Part shown: positions 33,865 through 41,657 of the stretch, piece after piece | How the letters are laid out: each line of letters opens with the position of its first letter | How positions within the stretch are numbered: the first letter of the stretch is position 1 | NCBI RefSeq assembly: GCF_001429165.1 | Contig: NZ_LMIR01000002.1 | Coordinates: 550,810 to 614,809 of the forward strand | Length of the DNA stretch: 64,000 nt | Source: Agromyces sp. Root81 | GTDB lineage: Bacteria; Actinomycetota; Actinomycetes; Actinomycetales; Microbacteriaceae | Direction: 5' to 3' | Made by a program: the position numbers and the translations under genes | The notes under the pieces: model-generated | Seen by the model: the letters and a program-made list of their open reading frames with translations, nothing else | Databases searched by the model: none | What the model was told of the DNA's origin: nothing

Positions 33865-34503
33865 ATGACTCCCGTGCAGATCGACGATGAAGCAGTGCTG
33901 TGGTCGGCCTCCGCAGCCGATCGCGAGGGGCGTCCGCTCCTCGTGCTGCTGCACGGCTACAACTCGAACGAGAGCGATCTGTTCGGCCTCACGCCCTATC
34001 TGCCGCTCTCCCCGGCGGTCGCGTCGCTCCGCGCGCCGACGTTCACCGGGTACGGGCACTCCTGGTTTCCGCTGATGAACGAGGGCGTCGAGCTGTCGAT
34101 CGGCGGTGCGGATGCCGCGGTCACCGCGATCATCGACTGGCTCGACCGGGTCGCACCCGAGGCCGAATCGGTGGGCCTGCTCGGCTTCTCGCAGGGCGGT
34201 GCGATGGCGATCGAGCTCCTGCGGCGAGCGCCGGAGCGCTTCGCCTTCGCGGTGAGCCTCGCCGGGTTCGCCCTTCCGGGCGACCGCGAGGGCGATGAGC
34301 GGATGTCCCAGCTCCTGCCGCCCGTCTTCTGGGGGCGCGGCACGTACGACGAGGTGATCCCCGCGGCATCCGTCGCCCGCACGCAGGCGTGGCTGCCGGC
34401 GCATTCCGCGCTCGACGAACGCATCTACGAGGGCCTCGGCCACTCGGTGTCGGAGCGAGAGCTCGCCGACGCCGCGGCGTTCCTCGCCGCGCGCTACGCC
34501 TGA
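33865..34503 (+). CDS. alpha/beta-hydrolase (carboxylesterase/phospholipase family)
   Basis: 212 residues from ATG 33865. It begins with LLVLLHGYNSNESDLFGL (the oxyanion-hole HG segment). The nucleophile is in GFSQGG. The acid is probably the Asp of GTYDEVI and the His that of GLGHSVS. Length and motifs match small cytosolic carboxylesterases. The substrate is unknown. Confidence 0.9.
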   Translation: MTPVQIDDEAVLWSASAADREGRPLLVLLHGYNSNESDLFGLTPYLPLSPAVASLRAPTFTGYGHSWFPLMNEGVELSIGGADAAVTAIIDWLDRVAPEAESVGLLGFSQGGAMAIELLRRAPERFAFAVSLAGFALPGDREGDERMSQLLPPVFWGRGTYDEVIPAASVARTQAWLPAHSALDERIYEGLGHSVSERELADAAAFLAARYA

Positions 34504-34531
34504 CGCCGCCGGGGCCGGGTCTGGATCCGGG

Positions 34532-34939
34532 TCAGACTCCCGAGCCGCCGCTGTTGCGAGCGGCACGCTCCTTGTCGCGTTCGGCGACGCGGATCTTCTC
34601 GGCGCGCACGGCGGCCTGCGTGGCGCGCTCGGTCACGAGCCATGCGGGCGGGGCTTCGAGCAGCGCCTTGATCTCGGCAGTGGTGAGCGGGTCGGTGACG
34701 CCGCTCCGGGCGAGGCCCGAGTTCGAGATGCCGAGCTTCGCGGCGACGACGGTGCGCGGATGCGGGCCGTCGCGGTGCAGCACCTCGAGCCACTCGGGCG
34801 GCTCCGCCATGAGCGCCGCGAGCTGGTCTCGCGTGATGAGCCCCTCGCGGAACTCCTCGGGCGCGGCCTCGAGGAGGATGCCGAGCTTCTTGGCTGCGGT
34901 CTCCGCCTTCATGGTCTGGGAGTTCTTCGACTGGCTCAC
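34532..34939 (-). CDS. DUF5997 family protein
   Basis: 135 residues from GTG 34939 (SQSKNSQTMKAET), or 126 from ATG 34912. Conserved features include AAKKLGILLEAAPEEFREGLITRDQLAALMAEPPEWLEVLHRDGPHP, TVVAAKLGISNSGLARSGV and TTAEIKALLEAPPAWL. It looks DNA- or protein-binding and has no catalytic motif. It is divergent from the LysR-like gene, an association seen widely in actinobacteria. The function is unknown. Confidence 0.85.
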   Translation of the reverse strand: MSQSKNSQTMKAETAAKKLGILLEAAPEEFREGLITRDQLAALMAEPPEWLEVLHRDGPHPRTVVAAKLGISNSGLARSGVTDPLTTAEIKALLEAPPAWLVTERATQAAVRAEKIRVAERDKERAARNSGGSGV

Positions 34940-35046
34940 TCCAACACCGTAGCCCGTCTCGGCGCATCCGCCCACCGGAGAGCCCCGCGGGCATCGTCTA
35001 CGCTGGGAGCAGGCTGCAAACGGCCTGCAGGGGAACGGGGGCCGAG

Positions 35047-35766
35047 GTGACACTGCGACTCCGCTACGTCGCCGGGGTGAGCCCGTCGAAGTGGCTTCGG
35101 GTGTGGAACGATCTCCGCCCCGACCTGACCCTCGAAGCGACCGTCGTCGACGAGGCCGAGCAGCTCGACGCACTCCTCGCGGGCGAAGCCGACATCGCCT
35201 TCGTGCGACTCCCGGTCGAGACCGAGGGCATGCACGCCGTCGCGCTCTGGGAGGAGCTCGCGGTCGTCGTGCTGCCGAAGGAGCATCTGCTCGCCGAGGC
35301 CGAGACGCTCACGCTCGCCGACCTCGAGGACGAGACCCGCGCCCCTGCACAGCCCGACGTCGCGATGACCATCGAGCTCGTCGCAGCCGGCACCGGCTAC
35401 GCGATCGTGCCGCACTCGGTCGCCCGCCTGCATCGCCGCAAGGACGTCGTCGCGATTCCGGTGACGGATGCCCCGCCGAGCCGGATCTCCCTGCTCTGGC
35501 CCCGCGACCGCGATGACGCCGACATCCAGCAGTTCGTCGCCGTCGTGCGCGGCCGGGGCGCCAAGAGCTCGCGCGGCTCGGCCGACGATCCGCCCCCGAT
35601 GAAGCCCGCGAAGGCCGCGAAGCTCGCCGCCGCCGAGCGACGGGCGGCCGCGGCGAAGTCGGGCGACGGCAAGGGCAAGGGCAAGAAGGGCGGTGCGAAG
35701 GGCGGCCGCCCTGCGCCGCGCACCGGAGCGGGCGCCAAGCAGCGCAGCCGCAGGAGAGGTCGATGA
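35047..35766 (+). CDS. LysR-type substrate-binding domain protein without helix-turn-helix, basic tail
   Basis: 239 residues. Residues 1-170 match the LysR effector-binding domain (LRYVAGVSPSKWLRVWNDLRPDLTL, LLAGEADIAFVRLPVE, LWEELAVVVLPKEHLLA, LVAAGTGYAIVPHSVARL). The usual N-terminal winged helix is absent, and the region upstream is occupied by the divergent DUF5997 gene. Residues 185-239 are very rich in Lys, Arg, Gly and Ala and could bind nucleic acid. Its stop overlaps the start of the amidotransferase gene (ATGA). It may work with DUF5997 as a two-part regulator; this is inference. Confidence 0.85.
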   Translation: MTLRLRYVAGVSPSKWLRVWNDLRPDLTLEATVVDEAEQLDALLAGEADIAFVRLPVETEGMHAVALWEELAVVVLPKEHLLAEAETLTLADLEDETRAPAQPDVAMTIELVAAGTGYAIVPHSVARLHRRKDVVAIPVTDAPPSRISLLWPRDRDDADIQQFVAVVRGRGAKSSRGSADDPPPMKPAKAAKLAAAERRAAAAKSGDGKGKGKKGGAKGGRPAPRTGAGAKQRSRRRGR

Positions 35767-36512
35767 GTTCGAAGCCCTTCCTCTTCCTCTCTGCACGCCC
35801 CGAGGTCGAGGCCGTCGGCCCCGAGTACGAGTCGGTGCGCCGCGCCATGGGCGTCGACGCCGGCCGACTCGAGCACGTGCGCCTCGATGTCGACCCCCTC
35901 GGTGATCTCACGCTCGACACGTACGCCGGCATCGTCGTCGGCGGCAGCCCGTTCAACGTGACCACGCCAGAAGCCGGCAAGCACGAGGCGCAGCGCCGGG
36001 TCGAATCCGACCTCACCCGGCTCGCCGAGGCGGCGGTCGCGGCCGACTCCCCGCTGCTCTTCACCTGCTACGGCATCGGCGTGCTGACCCGGCTGCTCGG
36101 CGGCCAGGTCGGCACGGCATACGGCGAACAGGCACAGGCCGTCGAGATCCGGCTCACCGACGACGGCACGGCCGACCCCCTGGTCGGCGCGTTGCCCGAA
36201 CGGTTCGAGGCGCTCGTCGGGCACAAGGAGGCCACCGACCGGCTGCCGGTCGACGCCGTGCTGCTCGCCTCTTCGGCCGGATGCCCCGTGCAGATCTACC
36301 GGGTCGGAACCAACGTCTATGCAACCCAGTTCCACCCCGAGGTCTCGACCGCCGACTTCATCGCCCGCGCGCAGGTCTACCGGCACCACGGCTACTTCCC
36401 GGCGAGCGAGCTGCGCGAGGTCGGCGAGCGGCTGGCCGCGGCATCCGTCACCGAACCGCAGCGGATGCTCCGGCGCTTCGCCGAACTCGCAGACGCGCCA
36501 ACGCACGACTGA
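35763..36512 (+). CDS. class I glutamine amidotransferase-like protein
   Basis: 249 residues from ATG 35763, overlapping the previous stop by 4 nt. It has IVVGGSPFNV, the nucleophile elbow FTCYGIG with Cys102, and the catalytic His in TQFHPEVST. The overall plan resembles the amidotransferase half of GMP synthase. It stands alone without a synthetase domain, so the acceptor is unknown. Coupling to the LysR-like gene suggests joint expression. Confidence 0.88.
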   Translation: MSSKPFLFLSARPEVEAVGPEYESVRRAMGVDAGRLEHVRLDVDPLGDLTLDTYAGIVVGGSPFNVTTPEAGKHEAQRRVESDLTRLAEAAVAADSPLLFTCYGIGVLTRLLGGQVGTAYGEQAQAVEIRLTDDGTADPLVGALPERFEALVGHKEATDRLPVDAVLLASSAGCPVQIYRVGTNVYATQFHPEVSTADFIARAQVYRHHGYFPASELREVGERLAAASVTEPQRMLRRFAELADAPTHD

Positions 36513-36513
36513 G

Positions 36514-36561
36514 CCGCGCGCCGGTGGTCTCGCGATATCGCGGGATCCGACCGGCACGCGG
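36514..36561. terminator. long bidirectional hairpin between convergent genes
   Basis: A nearly perfect 48-nt hairpin. The arms beginning CCGCGCGCCGGT and ending ACCGGCACGCGG pair with one G-U-type difference, and the centre is the perfect 12-bp palindrome CGCGATATCGCG (36531-36542). It starts right after the amidotransferase stop and ends 17 nt before the stop of the convergent small membrane protein. Confidence 0.8.
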
Positions 36562-36578
36562 GGTCGACGATCTGGAGA

Positions 36579-36854
36579 CTAGGCGGCCGTGCTCTTGCTG
36601 CGGTTTCGGGTGATGAGCCCCCAGATCAGGAGCACGACGATCGATCCGGCGATGGCGAGGAGCCACGTTCCGAGATCCCAGAACTGATCCATCGGGATGC
36701 CGAAGATGGCACTGCCGATCCAGCCGCCGAGCAGGGCTCCGACGACGCCGAGCAGCAGGGTCATGAACCATCCGCCGGCTTGCTTGCCCGGCAGGATCAA
36801 CTTGGCGATCGCGCCGGCGATGAGGCCGAGGATCAGAAACGCGAGGAAACTCAT
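36579..36854 (-). CDS. GlsB/YeaQ/YmgE small stress membrane protein
   Basis: 91 residues from ATG 36854, with AAGGAG 6 nt upstream. Three hydrophobic segments, with the family-specific GLIAGAIAKLILPGKQAGGW, LLLGVVGALLGGWIGSAIFG and WLLAIAGSIVVLLIWGLI. Members of this transglycosylase-associated family are often induced by stress and have no defined activity. Confidence 0.92.
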   Translation of the reverse strand: MSFLAFLILGLIAGAIAKLILPGKQAGGWFMTLLLGVVGALLGGWIGSAIFGIPMDQFWDLGTWLLAIAGSIVVLLIWGLITRNRSKSTAA

Positions 36855-36960
36855 GGTGTGCTCCTTCGTTCGATAGTCCAACGAAACCACCGCGAATCGG
36901 CTGGTGCAAGCCCCACATTCCGCGTGGCGTCGTTGGCAGCCGGCGCCGGTCGGGCCGCGA

Positions 36961-37767
36961 TCAGGCTGTTCGCGCCTCGAAGAGCGGGTAGCGGCGGCGA
37001 AGCAGCACTCGTTGCCCGAGCGTCCACGCGACCGTGACGAACAGGTAGAGCGCCGCGGCCAGCGGCACGAAGATCGCGATCACGGCGGTGATGAACTGCA
37101 TCGCGCCGAGCAGACGCGCGGCCCCCGGCCCGGCGAGCGGGTTCACCGGCGCCCCGGGGAGTGCCGCGGGCGACGGGGCATCCGCTCGGCTCGAGGTGGA
37201 GCCCGCCTGCGGCGGCGTGAACGCCCGCCGGGTGAGTTCGCCGACGACGGCGATGCCCGCGATCACCACGCCGAACACGAGCATCGCGCCCGGCGTCAGC
37301 GTGCCAGCCGCGATCTGGCCGGCCAGGCTCGACCCGAGCGGTACGCCGAAGAAGGTCTGCTCGAGCAGGGCGTTCGGGTGGCCGGCGATCGTCGGCAGGA
37401 TGAAGAGCGCATAGATGACGCCCACGATGGGCGCCTGCACGAGCATCGGCAGGCAGCCGGCGAACGGCGTCGTCCCCTCATCGCCGTAGAGCTTCATCGT
37501 CTCGCGCTGCAGTCGCTCGGGGTTCTTCCTGTGCTTCTGCTGCAGGGCTGCGAGTTTCGGCGCGAGACGGGAGCGGGTCTGCTCCGCCCTGGCCTGCGAG
37601 ACGCCGACCGGAATCAGCGCGGCGCGCACGAGGAGTGTGACGAGCACGACGGCGGCCGCGGCGCTCGCGATGCCGATGACGGGTTCGAGGAGGCCGGCGA
37701 GGGCCATGAGCACGGCGTGCGCGCCGTCGAGGAGGCCGGCGATGGGTGGGAAGGCGTAGAGGTCCAT
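36961..37767 (-). CDS. yidC2: YidC/Oxa1-type membrane protein insertase, second copy
   Basis: 268 residues from ATG 37767 with AAGGA upstream (an in-frame ATG at 37803 is less well placed). Hallmarks are the cytoplasmic hairpin with LAPKLAALQQKHRKNPERLQRETMKLY and the TM segments beginning GCLPMLVQAPIVGVIYALF. A Pro/Ala/Ser loop (about 190-215) is followed by a final pair of helices. It is not next to rpmH/rnpA, so it is likely an additional paralogue. The partner gene upstream encodes a DUF6412 protein. Confidence 0.9.
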   Translation of the reverse strand: MDLYAFPPIAGLLDGAHAVLMALAGLLEPVIGIASAAAAVVLVTLLVRAALIPVGVSQARAEQTRSRLAPKLAALQQKHRKNPERLQRETMKLYGDEGTTPFAGCLPMLVQAPIVGVIYALFILPTIAGHPNALLEQTFFGVPLGSSLAGQIAAGTLTPGAMLVFGVVIAGIAVVGELTRRAFTPPQAGSTSSRADAPSPAALPGAPVNPLAGPGAARLLGAMQFITAVIAIFVPLAAALYLFVTVAWTLGQRVLLRRRYPLFEARTA

Positions 37768-37868
37768 GAGGGGTTCCTTGCGGTCGAGGATGATGGGATC
37801 CATCTGGCCGCGAGGAGTCGCCGAACGGTCGCCCGAGCGGGCGAGGTGTGCGTCGGTCGGAGAGTGCG

Positions 37869-38162
37869 CTACGCGGCCGGGATGCCGCGTGCCGGCGCCC
37901 TGGGGCGGGCGCGCCCGGGTGCGTCGGGGTCGCTCTGCGCGAGGAGTCGCCACGGGTCGGCCGTCTGCCGGAACCGGGTGGCTGCGCCACTCGCGTCGGC
38001 CGCGACGATCGCGGGCATCGCCTGCGAGGTGACGACGACCACGGCGACGGCGGCGGCGCCGACGACGCCGAGGAGCACGATCGACATCTGCCCGTTCGAG
38101 GCGAGTGCGATCTCGAGCGAGGCCTGGGCCACTCGGAAGAGGGCGACGAGGAGCTCGATCAC
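37869..38162 (-). CDS. DUF6412 small membrane protein
   Basis: 97 residues from GTG 38162, preceded by GGAGGAG. One or two hydrophobic helices (about 1-45, MSIVLLGVVGAAAVAVVVVTS) precede the conserved tail QSDPDAPGRARPRAPA. In actinobacteria this family sits beside the second YidC, as here, and could assist it. The function is unknown. Confidence 0.8.
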   Translation of the reverse strand: MIELLVALFRVAQASLEIALASNGQMSIVLLGVVGAAAVAVVVVTSQAMPAIVAADASGAATRFRQTADPWRLLAQSDPDAPGRARPRAPARGIPAA

Positions 38163-38249
38163 GTCGTCTCCTCCCCTCGGTGGCTGCTGCGATGGCCGCT
38201 GCTGCGGTGCTCGCTCCACGCTAACACCGGCACGGGCGCTCGGGAGGGT

Positions 38250-38849
38250 CTACTCGTCGAGCAGCCGCTCGAAGAGCACGTGGTCGCGCCACTCCCCCGC
38301 GATGCGCAGGTAGCGCCGCGCGAGGCCGAACCGCTCGAAGCCGTTGTGCGCGAGCACCGCCTGCGACGCGGCGTTGTGCACCAGCGTGCCCGCCTGCACC
38401 CGGTGCAGCCCGATGCCGCGCGCCGCGTGCACGGCGAGGCCGACCGCCATCGTCGCGATGCCCCGCCCGTTGTACCGCCCGTCGACCCAGTAGCCGAGGT
38501 TCGCGTTCTGGAAGGCCCCGCGCACGATGTCGGAGAGGTTCATGCGGCCGATGATCTCGTCGCCGTCGGTGATCACGAACGGCACTGCGAGACCCGCTTC
38601 GAGGCGCGTGATCGCCGCCTCGACGTCACGGCGGTGCGTCTCGACGTCGAAGAACTCCTCGCTGCGGGACGGCTCCCATGGTGCGAGGTGCTCGCGGTTG
38701 CGCAGGTAGGCGGCGGCGAGCGCGGGGCCGTCGCCCGGTCGGAGCTCACGGAACACGACGCCATCGCCGAGGTCGACCGGTTGCTGCACGCGACTGCCCC
38801 TGTCTCGCTGAGGGCCGATGCGACGGATGCCGCGAGGCCGGGCATCCAC
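38250..38849 (-). CDS. RimJ/RimL-type GNAT acetyltransferase
   Basis: Up to 199 residues from GTG 38849. GTG 38789 (QQPVDLGDGVVFREL), with AGGGG 8 nt upstream, is the better start and gives 179 residues. The core has FRELRPGDGPALAAAYLRNREHLAPWEP, LGYWVDGRYNGRGIATMAVGLAVHAA and VHNAASQAVLAHNGFERFGLARRYLRIAGEW, matching protein N-terminal acetyltransferases of ribosomal proteins. The actual target is unknown. Divergent from the dinB-like gene. Confidence 0.9.
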   Translation of the reverse strand: MDARPRGIRRIGPQRDRGSRVQQPVDLGDGVVFRELRPGDGPALAAAYLRNREHLAPWEPSRSEEFFDVETHRRDVEAAITRLEAGLAVPFVITDGDEIIGRMNLSDIVRGAFQNANLGYWVDGRYNGRGIATMAVGLAVHAARGIGLHRVQAGTLVHNAASQAVLAHNGFERFGLARRYLRIAGEWRDHVLFERLLDE

Positions 38850-38881
38850 GCTAACACCGGTGGGCGGTGCAGACTGGTGGG

Positions 38882-39961
38882 GTGACCGGACACCGCACGT
38901 CCTGGGTGCTGCACGTCGACCTCGACCAGTTCGTCGCGGCCGTCGAGGTGCTGCGACACCCCGAGCTCGCGGGCAAGCCGGTCATCGTCGGCGGCCGCGG
39001 CGACCCGAGCGAGCGGGCCGTCGTCTCGACCGCCTCGTACGAGGCCCGCGAGTTCGGCGTCGGTTCGGGCATGCCATTGCGGATCGCCGCCCGCAAGGCG
39101 CCCGATGCGGTGATCCTGCCGGTCGACGCGGAAGCGTATGCCGAGGCATCCGCTGCCGTGATGGCGACGCTGCGCGTGCAGCCCGGCGCGATCGTGCAGG
39201 TGCTCGGCTGGGACGAGGCCTTCGTCGGCGTGGAGACCCCCGACCCCGAGGCGTACGCCCGGCGGATCCAGCAGGCGGTGCTCGAACGCACGCGCCTGCA
39301 CTGCAGCGTCGGCATCGGCGACACGCTCGTGCGGGCCAAGGTCGCGACGGGCTTCGGCAAGCCGCGCGGGGTGTTCCGGCTCACGGCCGAGAACTGGCTC
39401 GAGGTGATGGGCGACCGGCCGACGATCGATCTCTGGGGCGTCGGCACGAAGATCTCCCGCCGACTGGCCGGGCTCGGCATCGCGACGGTCGCCGAACTCG
39501 CCGTGGCCGACCTCGATGCACTGGCCGCCGAGTTCGGGCCGCGCATGGGCCCCTGGTACGCGGAGCTCGGTCGCGGCGACGGCGCGGATGTCGTCGACGA
39601 CACGCCCTGGGTGGCTCGGGGCCACAGCCGGGAGACGACCTACCAGCAGGACCTCACCGAGCCCTCGCAGATCGCGGATGCCGTGCGCGAGCTGGCCGCG
39701 CACGTGCTCGACGACGTCGCCGCAGAGGGCAGGCCGGTGATCGGGCTCACGCTCAAGGTGCGCTACGCGCCGTTCATCACCAAGGTCTTCACGAAGAGGA
39801 TCCCGTCGACGAGCGACCGTGCAGTGGTGCTCGAACGCGCGCTGGAGCTCGTCGGACGCATCGAGCCCGACCGGCCGATCCGGCTGCTCGGGCTTCGCGC
39901 CGAGATGACGATGCCGGAGGACGCGCGCGACGGTCACACGCCCACCCGCGGCGGGTGGTAG
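38882..39961 (+). CDS. dinB: Y-family DNA polymerase IV (Rv3056/DinB2 type)
   Basis: 359 residues from GTG 38882. The catalytic carboxylates are in LHVDLDQF (Asp13) and GWDEAF. The helix-hairpin-helix region (LWGVGTKISRRLAGLGIATVAELA) and the little-finger domain with RSHAVT-like GHSRETTYQQDL follow. It aligns along its length with mycobacterial Rv3056 (HVDLDQF..., GWDEAY, GDR...LWGVG). The residue at the sugar steric gate, normally Phe or Tyr, is Val18 here. Performs translesion synthesis. No SOS box was found in the short upstream gap. Confidence 0.9.
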   Translation: MTGHRTSWVLHVDLDQFVAAVEVLRHPELAGKPVIVGGRGDPSERAVVSTASYEAREFGVGSGMPLRIAARKAPDAVILPVDAEAYAEASAAVMATLRVQPGAIVQVLGWDEAFVGVETPDPEAYARRIQQAVLERTRLHCSVGIGDTLVRAKVATGFGKPRGVFRLTAENWLEVMGDRPTIDLWGVGTKISRRLAGLGIATVAELAVADLDALAAEFGPRMGPWYAELGRGDGADVVDDTPWVARGHSRETTYQQDLTEPSQIADAVRELAAHVLDDVAAEGRPVIGLTLKVRYAPFITKVFTKRIPSTSDRAVVLERALELVGRIEPDRPIRLLGLRAEMTMPEDARDGHTPTRGGW

Positions 39962-39981
39962 TCCGGCCGGGCACGGAGACC

Positions 39982-41211
39982 TCAGCCGTCGAGTCGTCTG
40001 GCCCGCGCGAGCAGGTAGTCGCGCTCGGGGATCGAGAGCGTCATCCGGGCGGCGGCGCGGTACTCGTCGATCGCCGCCGTCCTCCGGCCCGCACGTTCCA
40101 GCAGGTGGGCGCGCACCGAGGAGAGGCGTTTCCCGTCGGGGATCCCCCGGCTCCCGGCGAGCGCGTCGACCGTGGCCAGGCCGGCGTCGGGCCCGTGCAC
40201 CATCGCCTCGGCCACGGCACGGTTGAGGGTGGCGATCGGGTTCCGGGTCGTCTGCTCGAGCAGGCGGAACAGGACGAGGATCTGCGGCCAGTCGGTGGTC
40301 TCGGTGCTCGGGGCCTCATCGTGCAGTGCCGCGATGGCCGCCTGGATCGAATACGGCCCAGGGGGGCGCCGGGCTCCCTTCGCCAGCGCAGTGTCGAGGA
40401 GGTCGGTGGCGTCACGGATCGCGTCCCGGTCCCAGAGCGAACGGTCCTGTTCGTCGAGCGGGATCAGCGCGCCGTTCGCATCGGTGCGAGCGGCCCGACG
40501 CGCATCGGTGAGCATCATGAGCGCGAGCAGTCCGGCGACCTCGATCTGGTCGGGCAGCTCGACGTGGAGCAGCCTCGCCAGACGTATCGCCTCGTCGCTC
40601 AGGCGGATGTCGTTCGCGTCGTCGCCGGCGCTCGAGGTGTGACCCTCGGTGAACATCACGTAGACGACATCGAGCACGGGGTCCAGCCGGTCCCCCGGCC
40701 CCAGCGGCGGCGGGAAGCCGGCTCCCGCCGCACGGATGCGAGCCTTGGCGCGGCTGATCCGCTGCGCCACGGTCGCCTCGGGGAGGAGATACGCGTGGGC
40801 GATCTGGGCGGTGGTGAGCCCCGCCACGGCCCGGAGGGTCAACGCGACCTGCGCCGATCGGGTGAGTTCGGGATGACAGCACAGGCGGAGGAGCCGCACG
40901 CTGTCATCGGTCTGGACGACGGACGCGTCGGAGAGCGGATACCGCAGCTCGACGTAGTTGCGCTCCCGTTCGCGCCGTTGGTGGTCGCTGCGGATGCGAT
41001 CGATCATCCGGCGCCGCGCCGCGGTCAGCAGCCACGCGAACGTGTCATCGGGGACCCCGCCCTCTGGCCATTGACGGTGCGCCGCGAGCAGTGCCTCCTG
41101 CACGGCGTCTTCGCAGATGTCGAACTGACCGACGCCGTACTGGCGGAGGAGCGCGGCGAGGACCTGCGGCGCGCGTGCGCGCAGCAGGTCCTCATGCGGT
41201 GCAGGACTCAG
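39982..41211 (-). CDS. ECF-like sigma factor with DUF6596 C-terminal domain; probable CTG start
   Basis: 409 residues if translation begins at CTG 41211. The N-terminus then reads LSPAPHEDLLRARAPQVLAA, as expected for the family (DLLRELAPQVLG.. in relatives). No ATG, GTG or TTG exists in this frame upstream of codon 37 (GTG 41103), and starting there would remove half of sigma region 2. GGAG lies 7 nt before the CTG, and the CTGA overlaps the stop of the YciI gene by 4 nt. Region 2 has AVQEALLAAHRQWP and DTFAWLLTAARRRMIDR. Region 4 has LRAVAGLTTAQIAHAYLLPEATVAQRISRAKARIR. The long helical C-terminus (about 185-409) is typical of sigma factors paired with YciI proteins. Confidence 0.88.
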   Translation of the reverse strand: MSPAPHEDLLRARAPQVLAALLRQYGVGQFDICEDAVQEALLAAHRQWPEGGVPDDTFAWLLTAARRRMIDRIRSDHQRRERERNYVELRYPLSDASVVQTDDSVRLLRLCCHPELTRSAQVALTLRAVAGLTTAQIAHAYLLPEATVAQRISRAKARIRAAGAGFPPPLGPGDRLDPVLDVVYVMFTEGHTSSAGDDANDIRLSDEAIRLARLLHVELPDQIEVAGLLALMMLTDARRAARTDANGALIPLDEQDRSLWDRDAIRDATDLLDTALAKGARRPPGPYSIQAAIAALHDEAPSTETTDWPQILVLFRLLEQTTRNPIATLNRAVAEAMVHGPDAGLATVDALAGSRGIPDGKRLSSVRAHLLERAGRRTAAIDEYRAAARMTLSIPERDYLLARARRLDG

Positions 41212-41576
41212 ATGTCCGCTCCGGCCGAGAACATCACGGGCCGGATCTCCAGCGCGAGGCCATCGATGCTCGCATCCGGGATCTCCCCGGCGAGTTCGAT
41301 GGCACGCTCCTCCGATTCGACATCGAGCAGGTAGTAGCCGCCCATGAACTCCTTCGTCTCCGCGAACGGGCCGTCGACGGTCTCCGGCTTGCCGTTCCGG
41401 CTGCGCACCACCTTCGACTGGCTCGGCGCACCGAGCGCGTGCGTGCTGAGCATCTCGCCCGTCTCGGTGGTCTTCGCCATGAACGCCTCGTGGCCGGCGC
41501 CGATGGCCTGCTGCTGCTCGGCGCTCAGGGACTCGAGGACCTCGGGGTCCACGTGCATCAGGATCAGGTACTTCAC
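41208..41576 (-). CDS. YciI-family (YCII-related) protein
   Basis: 122 residues from GTG 41576 with AAGGAG 8 nt upstream. The ferredoxin-like YciI fold is recognisable: KYLILMHVDPEVLESL, HEAFMAKTTETGEML, VDGPFAETKEFMGGYYLLDVESEERAIELAGEIP. Such proteins are encoded next to DUF6596-type sigma factors in many actinobacteria and may sense or process a small molecule. Translationally coupled to the sigma gene. Confidence 0.9.
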   Translation of the reverse strand: MKYLILMHVDPEVLESLSAEQQQAIGAGHEAFMAKTTETGEMLSTHALGAPSQSKVVRSRNGKPETVDGPFAETKEFMGGYYLLDVESEERAIELAGEIPDASIDGLALEIRPVMFSAGADI

Positions 41577-41657
41577 GATTCGTTCTCCTTCGTCGTGCAT
41601 CGAGGCGGCACGGTGCCGCGTCATCCTATGGTCGGAGTCGAGGGCTCGTTCTCGACG

